Origin: Anas platyrhynchos
Lineage: Eukaryota > Chordata > Aves > Anseriformes > Anatidae
Reading direction: 5' to 3'
Length of the DNA: 64,000 bases
Assembly (NCBI RefSeq): GCF_047663525.1
Contig: NC_092602.1
Span: 3,107,501-3,171,500, forward strand
A program made the translations under genes and the position numbers. Shown here piece by piece: positions 1-34,413 of the stretch; within the stretch, counting starts at the first letter, position 1, and each line of letters starts with the position of its first letter. The notes below the pieces were generated by a model. The model was not told the origin of the DNA, did no database searches, and saw only the letters and a program-made list of their open reading frames with translations.

Positions 1-22347
<22,347 letters not shown>

Positions 22348-23096
22348 TCGCTTCCTAAACAATTTTGCAGAAATGTAAGGTTGTTTTGTTGCGTGCATGT
22401 GTTTTTAGCAACACATCTGCCAAAACTTCTGCATGTATCATGTGTAAAGATTCTTTGCTTTCCCTAAAAACAAAACTCATTGTGTTCTCTGTGGAAGAAA
22501 TGTGTGGTACCATTAGGACTTCAGATGTACAAATGTGCAATATAGTTACAGAATTGGAAACTCTCTCCAGAGAAGTTTGGGTTCTGTGCAGCATGGAGAA
22601 GAGTTTGTTTATCTTTGAACAAGAATCGCCGAGCTGTCAGCCAATTTTCCATATTCCTGTATGTAAAATGTCAGTTTATAAAATGTACAATATCAAAACT
22701 GCATGCCTTCGGTTGTAGACAAATCTCTGTATTGTATCATCCAAACATACTACTCTATAACAGCTTATGTACAATGCTATCCTATTTATAAAACTCATTG
22801 AAAAGATTACAGATGAATGTTAAACTGTAAGCCTCCAATTCATACCTTTGGATTTTTTTATCATGTGTGCAAATCAACCTGTTTTGCACTGTAATGTAAC
22901 TTATTTAAATCTAAGGCAGTAAGACAGATGTTGGTGCAATACAAAATATTGTGATGCATTTATTTAGAAAGCAGCAAATGATTTAGCCAGTTACCACAAC
23001 TGCATGTATGACCTTTAGAAGTTGTAAATAAGATCAGTTGTCTATTTACATGCTGACAGTAAGAAGCATCACACCTAGTTTCATTTGTATCAGGTA

Positions 23097-23102
23097 AATA
23101 AA
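23097..23102 (+). terminator. ATP2A2: poly(A) signal, SERCA2a transcript (proximal)
   Basis: AATAAA followed about 20 nt later by a GT-rich element (CTTTGTGTGTTATTTT). This is the better-looking of the two signals in the SERCA2a 3'UTR. Confidence 0.65.
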
Positions 23103-23411
23103 TTTATTCTACAATACATACTTTGTGTGTTATTTTATGCACTTTGTTTTCCGCAGGTACATGCGTACATACTTCAGCGTGCTCTTATATTAATGCCAGG
23201 ATGACACATATTTGCACCAACAGCATTGCAATCTTTCCTTCTAGAACTATGCAGATGCCAGCTGCTCTTCCAGCAGTATTGACCTCCTCGCTGGTGTGAC
23301 TTCCTCTGTCCAGGGGCTTGTGTGTGTGTTTAAGGGACACTGTCAAGTACTTTGATCACTCAATTTTTTTTAAAATGCTCCATTGTTTGTAAATCCCTCT
23401 GAGAAACTTAA

Positions 23412-23417
23412 AATAAA
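23412..23417 (+). terminator. ATP2A2: poly(A) signal, SERCA2a transcript (distal)
   Basis: Second AATAAA, followed by CATTTCTTTCCC and a T-rich run. After it no further support for the ATP2A2 transcript is seen. Confidence 0.55.
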
Positions 23418-23430
23418 CATTTCTTTCCCA

Positions 23431-26400
23431 ACTACATCTCTATTTTTTGTCCTTTTCTATTTCCTAAATTGCCCCAGCCCTCAGTAGCTGCTGGCCCCTT
23501 CCACCTTCCATAGGCAGAAGGAAGATTAACCAAGAGTGCATTTGCTACAAGCCATGACCAGCCTGCTTACAGCTGCTTTTGTTAGTCATGGCTTATTCCC
23601 TTCCTCAAGACTTAGGCAATTCTGCCGGTAAGTGTGTTGCAGCAGTGCAGGTCCCACCAGGTCACAGCATCAGAGCCCTTGTTACAGCATTAGGCAAGGC
23701 TAAAGCACTCCAAAGGGTAAAAGCTGGGTTAGCCAAGTGTCCTGTAATGCTCTGCTCTGACTCCTATAAACTACGTTTTGTTTGGAGTAAGAGGAGGGAA
23801 GTAAGGGCACAAGCAGAGCCTCTCTAACTCTGCAACTTCAGCCAACTTCAAAGGGGAGTAATGCGTTTTAAATTAACTGTAATGCCTCTCCAACTAGCCC
23901 ATGATACCAGCACAGCGCCAGCAAACAGCGTTATCCAAATTAGGTGACATGTCTGAGCCCCTTCAAACACAACAGCACGAGGTTTAAAAATACTAGAGCC
24001 GAATTCCGCGGCTGAGCTCCGCTATATGATGGTCGGCGCTGCATTAATACATAGGGCTGGAGGAGAAGGCTGCTTCCTACTATGGTAGTGTTGTTCCCAG
24101 CAAGCTGAGCTCTGCTCCTAACCTCTGGGCCAAGGCTGTCAGAACCGAGTTCAGCACAGCTTTTATCTGCAGCTGCAGCTCTTCCCTCCACCTTATTTAT
24201 AGACCGGCTCCTGCGCACACCAACAGCACTGTCACCAAATAACCTCCCGGAGCTGCTCCCAGCACAGGCCAACAAACAGCAGCTGTCCATTACACTGTGC
24301 AGACACCTGAGCTAAACAATTAAAATCATTTGTTCAGCCCGTTAGGGAAGAAACTGCCCCATTAGCAAACATCTCTAGGCTGGTGTTCAGGAAATGGTAA
24401 GAAAAACAAAGCGCTCTTTATCGACTACAGGCAGCTGAAGTCCAGTTTCTCAGAACACACACACACGGTGTAGCAACAGCCTGTAAAAGTTACTCCTGCT
24501 GCCCAGCTGAGCTGATGCCCTCTTTTCTACTTTCATAAATACTTGCCAGTCTGTACGTTTGGTATCGGTGCTGTTGACAATTATATTAATTCGTTGTTCA
24601 GAAAACAGCTTCAGCTTCTACTCCGTACTGCTGCCACGGTGCGAGGATGGTTTCGGCATTTCTGCGTTGACAGCACAGCACTGGGGAGTGAACTGAGACC
24701 AAACCCTTAACTTAGCTTTAAACATTTTTTTTAGTTATGATCTGCAAGCATAACTAGTCCCCAGATGAACTGCAAGCAGCACTTCTGGAGTAGAGCCACA
24801 CAGAGAAAACTTTGTGAAGCTCAGTGGGTTGCTAGGTACTCAAGTGCGAGAGCATGTGGGGTAAGAGATGCTGAGATAAACAGCTTCATCGCCCCCCTCC
24901 TCCTCCTCACCTCGCTGCACAGCCCTGGCTCCAAAGCACTGCATGGATGGGCCCCACTCTGACAGCTGCGGAGGGAAGAGAAATGGTTCCCAGCACCCTC
25001 AGGAATTACGGGCAAATTACATCAAGCTCCAGGACAGGAGGCAGAAAACAGCCCCAGCTCACAGCCAGGTGAATGTGACTGCGTAAGATCTGAACCCACA
25101 GCCACCCCCAGGCTGGTGGGTGAGAAATGAGGAAAGCACTTGGTAGAGGAGAAAGCTCATTTGTTTCACAACCTCAGCTCTGAAAAAGAGCCTCAGGAAA
25201 ATCTACGGGCCGAGCCCACAGAAGCCGCAGAATGAAGAAGAGCATCCCACCCTCTGCTCAGCCTGCAGAGCCCTGAGCACCTGAAGACAGTTTTAGAACA
25301 TTTCATCCCCAACGATTCAGCTGCTCTAAACCAAACTCCACCAGAGCACCACACACCTTCCCCACCACCGGCTGACTTCTGTCCCCAGCAATCTAACACA
25401 AGCCTGCTGCTGTGTCATTCGATGCCCAAACCAAAGATGCACAATCAATACCGAAGGGAACCAATCTAACTGCAGTCATGACCTCAGGTTCTGCTATCAG
25501 CCACAAACACCTCAGAAGCAGTTAACTGCAGCCCAGAGCTGAGGCTCTGCAAAGCCCGCGGGACGCTGCACAGAAAGCTCTAAGCTAAGTGGGGCAGCAC
25601 CGAGAGCGGCGACCAGGGGCTGACATGGAAAATGTAGGTCAGCTCTACTGGTGCTGAAGAAACCCTGCAAGATCAGTAGTCACCAAGCTCGGAGTGCTCA
25701 GAAGCCTTCTGACATGGGTTTAGCAGGCTCAGCTGTCTGCCTAACAAGGTCAAGGCCCCTGCTGTGTGTTTAAATAGAGAGAGAGGGACCCGAATTCATA
25801 TGGTAAGAGTTATCTTCATCAGCCTCCTGGAGCAGCTTGAAGGGAATGCGCAAAATCATGAGAGCACCCAGAAACTTCCCTTTTAATTAGTTCTTCTGGA
25901 GGCTGTACGAACTCCCACTTGCACATAATCCTAGGAATAACACAGGATTTTGCTGACATCACCAGCTTTAAGAGAAGTAAAATTCTGTAGTCTTGCTCTT
26001 CAGCAATGGCCAGCCTCCAAGAGCTGCTTGGGGTGTCCAGCTCAGTGTTTCTCTGAGACTGAGCTGCCATAATCAACTGAAATAGACTTCAGAAACAACA
26101 ACAAAATCCCCAGACCTGATAAGCCTGGGCTGCTATAAACCCATGCTATTTTTGCAGGTGGCAGAGTCAATTTTTCCTACCGAGGCAGGCAAAGAACACT
26201 GCTTTACTATTGGGGTGAGATAACATCAGAGGCTAACAATCAAGCTGCAACCAGCTCATGCATCCAGAACCAAGTCACACAGCTCCAGTGCATTGTGATT
26301 GCAAAACAGCGACGCTTTGGTCTCGCGCCTGTTCCTGCCCTGCCCTGCATTCAGTGAGGCACGACACCCCAGACAGAATTTGTAACTTAAAAGTCAGTTT

Positions 26401-28456
26401 ATCTTATCATTGCCCTCCTGCAGGACTCGAGCACTAGCAGAGACCTTCAGTCGAGGTTTGAGACCAACCTTCACCAAGCAAAAGAGGGGCACAAAAGAAA
26501 AAGCTCCCACCACCCCTGAGCTCACTGCAATGTGTGTCCTTTCCGCCCCTGGAAGAACAAACTCGCTGTTTCTCAGGACATCACCACGAGGCTTTGTACC
26601 TGCGCTGAACTCCTAACACGAGAATCCACCCCCCCGTGCTCACAAACAACCGGCAGGTGCTGGAAATCTCAGCCTCTGCCAGGCAGCACTGACTGGGTGC
26701 GGACTGCTTGCCAAAACCGTGCTGCTCTTCAACACAGCTCCCAGGCGTTTCACGGATCAAAAAGAAAACCAGAAGGAAATGGCTGCAGCATTGACTCAGT
26801 CTCCAGCCCATCAGACGATGCCTGCAAACCGCAGCTGGCCTCTCAGAAAACAAGGCCAAGCTCCCAAAGCACCCCGAGCCTGCTTTAACAAGTTCTCTGC
26901 CTTGCGGAATTACGGAATCTCCCAGAGCGACACTGCAGACATTTCCACGGACATCCCAGCGTTGTGTCAATCAGATTCCGCAATAAAACAGCAAAAAGCT
27001 GCATGTAACGTGCCAAAACTAGCCCGAAGAATGACTGTGTACACTGCACAGCACTAGATCTGTATCAGCGCATGGAACAAACAGAGGAAGGCGAGTGCTG
27101 CTGGTGGCTGCCCACAGCAGTGGGGAACGAGATGTTCCCTTAGTTTGGGTTGAGGGGCAGAGATAATAAAAGTGCTGAAGTAAAATTCAAGCACCTAAAG
27201 TCCTGGAAAATTCCTTTCTCCAGTTGACGCTGATCCCGGAGCACACAGACTCCCTGGGACACTTCTCTTTTCTTCCTGGAACTGCTCTGACACCTTACAC
27301 TGCCTTTCTGCGTGCGCTCGGAGCTGCACTGGTAAGACCAGTTCAGCATTTAGCTCTTCCTCTGCTAATCAGGTTCCACACGCTCATTAGGCAGTCCTCA
27401 GCCCGAAGCACGAGGGCTTTTTTTCTGACAGATGTACGCTGAAAGACTTAACACCATCCGGCCTTTCACAAAATGGAGTTGCTGTTGCCCTGCTTTTACA
27501 GCATAATGGGATTAAGAGCTCGCCTCCTCCCCTCACCAGCTGCCATTTGTCTTTGAAGTCCTCATCAGGACACTTCCATCTCAGTGAAAGCTCCACTGGC
27601 AACATCCCACAGAACCACTCAATTCCTCTCCCTAGCATCCTAGTGAAAATGCAGCCATCACAGGGCTGGCACTACGAGTAATCCAGGGTTAGAAATAGGA
27701 CACACGCTTTTCCCTTCCCTCAGGGCAGGGGAGATGAAGAGCAGCCTCACCTGCAGCAAGCAACATTTCCCTTCAGGCCATGCCCAGGAGCTTTGGGAGT
27801 TTCCTTCCCAAGGCCAAGAGCCCAGCAGCAGGTGAGGTTAGCCCCTGTGTGTGTCTCGACACCCAAGTAAGGCCAGATGGTGCACATTCTTCCTTCTGCC
27901 CTTTAAAACCTCTGGATTGATGGCACGGATGGTAGATCACAGCACAAAGGGAGATCAAACCAACCTGCTTCCTATTCGCTCTTTTCAGACAATAGAGGTA
28001 GCAAGAACAAAAGCTGAAATCAAAGAACAGCACGGGAAGAGTTCAGTCCCTTTTGCAAAAACTCAGATATTTCCAGGGATGGAGTGTTACTGGGTGGAAG
28101 GTCCTTAAAACTTCTTAGAGCCCAACATTTTGGTAAGGGAAGTGAACATTCAACAGAATCCTGCAGCCTTATCTAATTGTCTGAGTTGCAGTGTGACATC
28201 CTCTGCAGAACAGTGGTTAGCTGGAGTCACCTTCCTGCCTGCCTATTAAAAGCTGTCCTAGCGAGCTGAGGAAACATTAAAGTCCACCTCCATACACAGC
28301 TTCTCCTCTTGCAACAATCAGCAGCAGCAGCAGAATCCAGCAGTTATCCAGGTCAGCTTGAATTTACACTAACATAGGAAGGGCTATTTTTCAGAATAAT
28401 GCCTGATTTTCCCCACATTAAACAGATATTTCAGCATATGAGACAACTGAACTTAC
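23431..28456. other. intergenic, ATP2A2 to candidate exon
   Basis: Tail-to-tail gap between ATP2A2 and ANAPC7. Mixed composition, somewhat richer in GC than the ATP2A2 introns, with several open frames of 60-130 codons on both strands. None shows a familiar domain or a splice-supported gene structure. No interspersed repeat recognised by eye. Confidence 0.6.
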
Positions 28457-28584
28457 AGAAGGCACGAACTGCATGATCCGGGCCAGTTCGGAAGTCGCCT
28501 GCATTCCAGATCACTCAGGTCCACCAGACTGACAGCCCGCTCAGTCCACGCGAACGTTGCCTCCTTCTTGGTTCCACTGTGGAC
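28457..28584 (-). other. candidate unassigned exon
   Basis: On the minus strand a pyrimidine-rich tract (GGTTTTCCTCCTTAG) is followed by 128 nt and then an excellent donor, CTTCT followed by GTAAGTTCAG. One minus-strand frame is open through the block (it reads VHSGTKKEATFAWTER and on to a stop at the donor). The translation matches nothing I recognise. It may be an exon of a long non-coding RNA or of a downstream extension of ANAPC7 transcription. Partner exons were not found. Splice signals alone are weak evidence. Confidence 0.25.
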
Positions 28585-31500
28585 CTAAGGAGGAAAACCA
28601 AAACCTGAGGTTAGGCTTTCTGCCAATTTGGTCTGCCTGCAGCATCACTGGCTACCAGCCCATCAAATATTCCAAGGCAGAAAAGCTCCTCAGTCACTGA
28701 CTGCAGATACTTGCTGGCTTCCCAGCAGACAGGCTTTGCAAATGTTTATTCCAAGAACCATATGGACTGCAGCTTACCCAGACCAACCAGGGTAAAGAAG
28801 ATTCATATCTGCATGCTGCTGTTCTTGCTTTACTGATGTCATCATGCTGAAGTTTCCTGGAAAACCGCTCAGTATCCAACAAGATGAAGCCAAGTTACCA
28901 GCTTCAGCTCTTCAGACCATACTACACATCGAGGGAGAACACAATATATTAGACAATAAACATTAGGCAAATAGCAGAACAACAGAAATCTGATAAATAG
29001 TTCGGGGAAAGAGCTGGCATCTTAGTGACCTTTACAGCAATGCACAAGCAGTGTGCTGTCTCTCCAGCCAACACAGGAATGGAGTCTTTTGTGCCGCCAG
29101 ATTGACCCAAGCTCTTGGATCAGATGCCAGCGTACAGATCTCACCTCTGCCAACTGCTAAACCCTCCCAGCCCAGGGAGCCCAACCGGGAGATGTTCCAA
29201 GCCATCAAAACCCCTCGTTAGCTGAGCATCGTGTGCTGCTGCCTGCCCGTCAGGCGGCTTTGATGTAATTGGATTTTCTGTTCTCTGTAAATATTTTAGA
29301 AATTGTCAAGTCCAAGTCTCAGGATGTGGGCTTTTTTCCCCTCTTTTTCCTCTAGACAAGCATTCTGAGGCTCACTGTGCTCTAAAACAGACAGCTGACA
29401 GCTAAAAAGAAGCAAGTTGAAGTGACCAAAGGTAAAACTTCAGAATGCAAAGTCACTGTTTCCTGCCAGGTCACGCACTGGTTAAAATAACGTAGTCAGA
29501 ACACAAGCAAGACAGCCAGTTCAGCAGATGTCATCTATTGTCCTTTAAGAAACTGTACTGCCTGTGAAGGGACAGATGTACAAAACCCAATCCTTTTTAA
29601 AACCTGTATGTCAGGAATTATACTGCTGTTGGTAGATCCCCAAACCATCTGCATGCATCAACATTTTGATAGGCGGACAGAGAAAGAAAGAAGAGGAAAC
29701 TGATCTCCAAACTTACAAAGCCCTTTGCCTCTCCCGGGAGCTGGTTGTGAGCAGGGAAGCTGTTTGAAATGGAGGCTTTTACAATGTAAACATCTGTCAG
29801 TGACTCGCCATGGTGAAAGCTTCCCCTGCACATTCCATATAGAGTATTAAACAGCCATTAGCATTAATGTTAGCTAAGTGTGTGCAAGGCTCGAGACAGC
29901 AAGTGAAAACATAGATCATTCCTTCTGTTTTGCTGTCATCAACAGCAATCGACGTGGACTAGCCAAATAGCTTTGCTTAATACATAGATATTGGACATTG
30001 TTACAGTGAAATCCCCCACACGAACAGTTTATTTTTCACCGAGCTGTTTGCACCAGAATACACCCTTCTTTTTCTGCACCCAAACACCCAGCTCTGTGTA
30101 CTCTCTGCCTCCTTCTGACCAGCTTCCAAATGACATCTTAACCAGTCTGCCAGTTCTGAAAACAAGCAGAACTGCAGGAGCAGCAGCAGCTGCCCAGTTC
30201 TCTCCCCTTCCACACCATCACACCATTATTCTTCCTATCTTGTCATCCTTCCCTCCAAGATCTGGTCACTGGACCGTCACAAACCTGTTAATTATCAGCA
30301 GGGCCTTAGGCAAAGCTCCTACACAGCAATTCAACAGCAACACAGCTCCCAGCTCCCTCCTCCTCGATATCCTTGAACCAAGCAGCCTTTTGTGGGGCCA
30401 CGAAGCAAGCAGATAAAAAGTAAAATAAAAATAAATAGGATGGGAGAGGAGTGTGAATATTTCTGAGGGAATTTCAGGAATCTTGTTACAGGATTACTTT
30501 TCAAACCATTACCCAGGCAAAACGGGCAGTACAGGAACACGACTGGTAAGGGAGTAATTCCTTAAGCTCACACTGAATCCTTTCTATGAAGTAACTATTG
30601 CAAAAGTGACTACAGTGTAATTGCTTTTTACTGGGTACTACATAAAGTTGTACCAACGTACTAAATTTAATCCCACCTAAGGCCACTAAATTTAAAACCC
30701 CTGGAGTCTGCATTAATTTAGATTTATTTTATTTTATTTTTAATATTTGGCTACAATATACCTGTGTAACTTGAAACCACAACAGTACAACGTAGCCTTT
30801 GAGATTTCTTTACATCTGAGGTCTGAATGAAGAAATAGGGTTTGCTGGATAAAAAAATATTCCTTGCCTCTATCTTCGACAGATCAGTTTCCACATCACT
30901 GAGCTTCTGAAAAGTAAGGATAGAAGAAAAGAATCACTACAAAAAAAAAAAAAAAAACAAAAAAAACAGGCCTAATAAGACAGTTATTGAAAAAAAAAGC
31001 CCTAGTTAATCAAAAATCTCTCCATAATCAGCAGTAACAGAAAAGGAAAAAGCACCTCAATTAGACAAAAACATTTATATTGGCCAGCAGTCCTCATTAT
31101 TTCTGCTTCACAGTTCTTAGATTCTCAAGATCTGGAAATCAGAATTCTAAATACTGCCAGTATTTTAGTTGTTATCAGCACATCATAGAAAGCACTGGCA
31201 AGTCACTTGCTACAGAACATATATTATTTAGATAATTCCTAGCCACATCATTGATGTGTGATACTTTTCGATTCCATTAAATTAAGACTCATCCCCAAGC
31301 CTATGTAAAGGCTTTAGATCTGAAGAAATCCCATCCCCTTATATCACTTCTGTATCTTGCCTATCATAAAGCAGGCAGGAATTAAGAACCTGTTAATGAC
31401 ATCTGTGATTTAAACGTCAAACAGCTGTCAGGATTTCAAGCAATCACTCTGTCCTTACCCAACCCAGAGACTAGCACTGGCAGATGTGTCAGTGCTGTAA

Positions 31501-34413
31501 AATACAACTGGATGGCAACAGCTTCTTGCCTCCCCTAAGAATTGCTTCATTTCTGGGAGCTTACATCACAGATTTGACACAGCCTGAACTTCAGGTTTTG
31601 GCTTTGTGATTTTTACTTCTAGCGTGCAGAGCACATGATTAATGGACAGAATGAGATCAACTACATAGAATTAGCTAATTGTTCCAGTCTCTAAACTAGA
31701 ATACCAGTAACTAAATTTGAGTACAAGATTTCTGCAAAACCCAAGATCACGTTCTAAAAGTAGAGCACTAATGAAGGCTCATTAATAGGCAAGAAAAACC
31801 CCTTTAGAATTCTCAAGCTAGTGCTAAGTACATCTATCTACATAATCTCAAATGCTTTGGCACATATGACATTTTAAAGTTCCTTATTCTCTACAATTAG
31901 AGACTACAAAAATAGTACAATTACTAGCAAAGACTACAAACAAGTGATATAATCCTAATACACCAGGTCCTTACAGAAGCATTATTTACAGGTATCTTTT
32001 CACTGGAATTTTCACCTTCAATAAGGAATAGAATTCTCAGAAAAATAAATCAGCAAGGATTTGACTCCATTTTGACAGCTATCTTAAGGTGTTCTCTGGT
32101 GTACCTGGGGCTTGTTTGCTAAAGCTGCACGTAAGGACACTGTTCGCTTCACAGCATGCTCATTTATCTTGTAGTTTCACCTCTATCCTACAAGACATTA
32201 TCAGGTTATCTACAAAAACACTACAGAATGATTTAGTAAAACTGTGGTTCTCAGCCTTCCTGTTCTATGCAAATGTTGTTTCACAAAAATGTGTAAGAGT
32301 AGTGGTTTCCACCTGTGATTAATGACTTATTTCAAGGAATTATTAGAACAAAAAGGCCAAGCAGCTCACAAAATCTACATCATGTACCTCATATGCTTCT
32401 TTCATCAAAAATTAAATTTGCCTGTTCTTCAGTTTAATAACATTAAAAACTATATTCTTTCATCTACAATGAATGTTTGAAATAACAAAGCTAATGAACC
32501 TTCCTACTTTTCAGACATGGAATACAATTTGATGAAACCTTGAGTGTGAAGAAAACACAAGGGAGGTGAAAACAGAAAAAATGCTTTGAATTTGCTTGTA
32601 CGTGTATACTTTTTTCATCAGACAGCAATAGTATAAACACTTAGGTTCTTCATTAAAGAAAAAAAGGGTTTCAGGCCTCTCACACCAGAATGCAATTAAC
32701 AAAATGTTCACTAACTGAAACACAGCCATTTGGTGAATTTATTTAATTAAGGAGCAGTCACAGTTTATGCCAATTCAATCACCAAGATAGCAGCGTTCTG
32801 TTCTTTTCTGTTCTTCCCATATATTCTTCAATTAAGCATAGCTCAGCTTGATATTTTGGAAAGTCTAAAGCCCCTAGAATTCCAGAGAGAACACATACCT
32901 AGATGTTTGTTTGTTTTTTTAAATGGATAAACTATTAGACTCCCTTTATAAGATGTGACATAAAAAAGCATTTTCAAAATAGGCTACGATAGGAGTATCT
33001 GCCTAGTCTCTTTGTTGTGCATTTTTCTAATTCATGTAGTGCATATTACAGAGGAAAAGAAATTTTACCCTTATCTGCATTGTACTTCTACGATTAGGGG
33101 GAAACTTGTTTTCCATCTCATGTATTTGTAGCAAACAGGCATTTTTCCTCCAGCTGATACTCAGAACTACTTTTTAGTCTTGTAATAAAGTCTGTCTGCT
33201 CCAGCATAACTGTGGTAACAGAATAAATACAAAAGGAATTAAATTGTCAAGATAAAAAGATGTTTTCGTAAGACTAAGGAAATCAGAGCTGTAAGAAAAG
33301 TAAGAGCACAAAGTAATTCCTCCTCCCACACACCAAACCCACAGAATTGAAAGTTTCTGGATTACACGACGAAGCTCACCCTGGAAGAGATGATGCTGAG
33401 GAGAGAACGTTGAGAATCTGTAATCGAAGCAATGTAACTTGGCTTCAAAAGGTGATGGAAAACACAAGAATTCAAACATTATCTCCCAACAGGAAGTATC
33501 TAAACATGGCAAAAGCAAGACAATACATACTTGTATAATTTTAACATTTTTACAGTAATGCATGTGGAAAGGGATGAATTCTTTTTATATCATTTTAATT
33601 GTCATTGCTGTATGCTGAATGTGAAGTGCTTTGAGTCACTGATGAAAAACCATTTAGTAACATTCTGAAATAAAACTAAAGAACATTTAAAGAGCATTTA
33701 AAAATAAATGTTAATGTACAGACTTTATGTGATTACAGAGTTCAGTAAGGATTGGGCAAACTGCCGTAATTCTCCACCATTGGTACAATTCTGTACACAC
33801 AGAAATCGGTCAACTACAAAAATGTCCTCCTAGACAATGCCGAGTGGCGTATCAAACGTCTCCTTTACAGCACACAGAAGATAAAAAGACATGCCTTATA
33901 AAAAGACAAATTAATTCAACAAACACAGCAAGAGAAAAGTGCTGCTTTCAGCCACACCAAAGCAACTCCTCCAGACTTCAACAGGAGTGTGAGCCCAAAA
34001 GGTAGCATATAAACAAGGGAACATACAAACCTTTTTCACAAAGGAATACAAACCGCTGTATTTACAAATCAATCAAGCACACTTAGCCCTGAACACAATT
34101 TAGACAGTTCTCATCATAAACAATAGGCTTATTATGCACTTTAGATTCTATAATGCTTCTAGTTTTAGCAGGGATTTTTTGAAATTAAAAGTTGCAAATA
34201 ACCTTCAGTACAGTTAATCCCTTATACTTAATAAATAAGAAGCATTAAGAATCTTCATGGCATTGAGATGCATAGAACTATAAATGGTTTCAGAGTCTAT
34301 AAAAAAAAAAAAAAGTCTTCTGTTACTGCAAAAAAAATAGCTGAAGTTCTTCAAAGAAGAATGGCCCCGGTGGTATGTTCATGTGCCAAAACAAGCCTCA
34401 GTAAGAGAGGCCA
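28585..34413. other. intergenic and ANAPC7 3'UTR side
   Basis: Rest of the ATP2A2-ANAPC7 gap, AT-rich toward ANAPC7. Holds a TTTTA-type stretch near 30721-30745 and an A-rich run at 30941-30966. The ANAPC7 3'UTR must occupy the right-hand end, but no canonical minus-strand AATAAA lies close to the stop. A minus-strand ATTAAA (plus 33594-33599) about 0.8 kb past the stop is the nearest candidate. Confidence 0.55.
30941..30966 (+). repeat. interrupted poly(A) tract
   Basis: A17, C, A8. A simple low-complexity run with no adjacent body of a recognisable SINE/LINE. Confidence 0.8.

Larger units (their letters stand above)
22348..23430 (+). other. ATP2A2: SERCA2a 3' untranslated region
   Basis: Follows the AILE-stop exon and has no further acceptor/ORF that fits. 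Two canonical signals lie in it: AATAAA at 23097-23102, followed by a TTTGTGTGTTATTTT downstream element, and AATAAA at 23412-23417, followed by a T-rich stretch. Use of either would give a 3'UTR of roughly 0.77 or 1.08 kb. Which is used is not visible here. Confidence 0.7.

Noticed and set aside
23579-30713. Numerous 60-141-codon frames in the ATP2A2-ANAPC7 gap as hidden genes
   Set aside because: None has a recognised domain, and they lie on both strands, often overlapping. Only the block at 28457-28584 has a convincing pair of splice signals.
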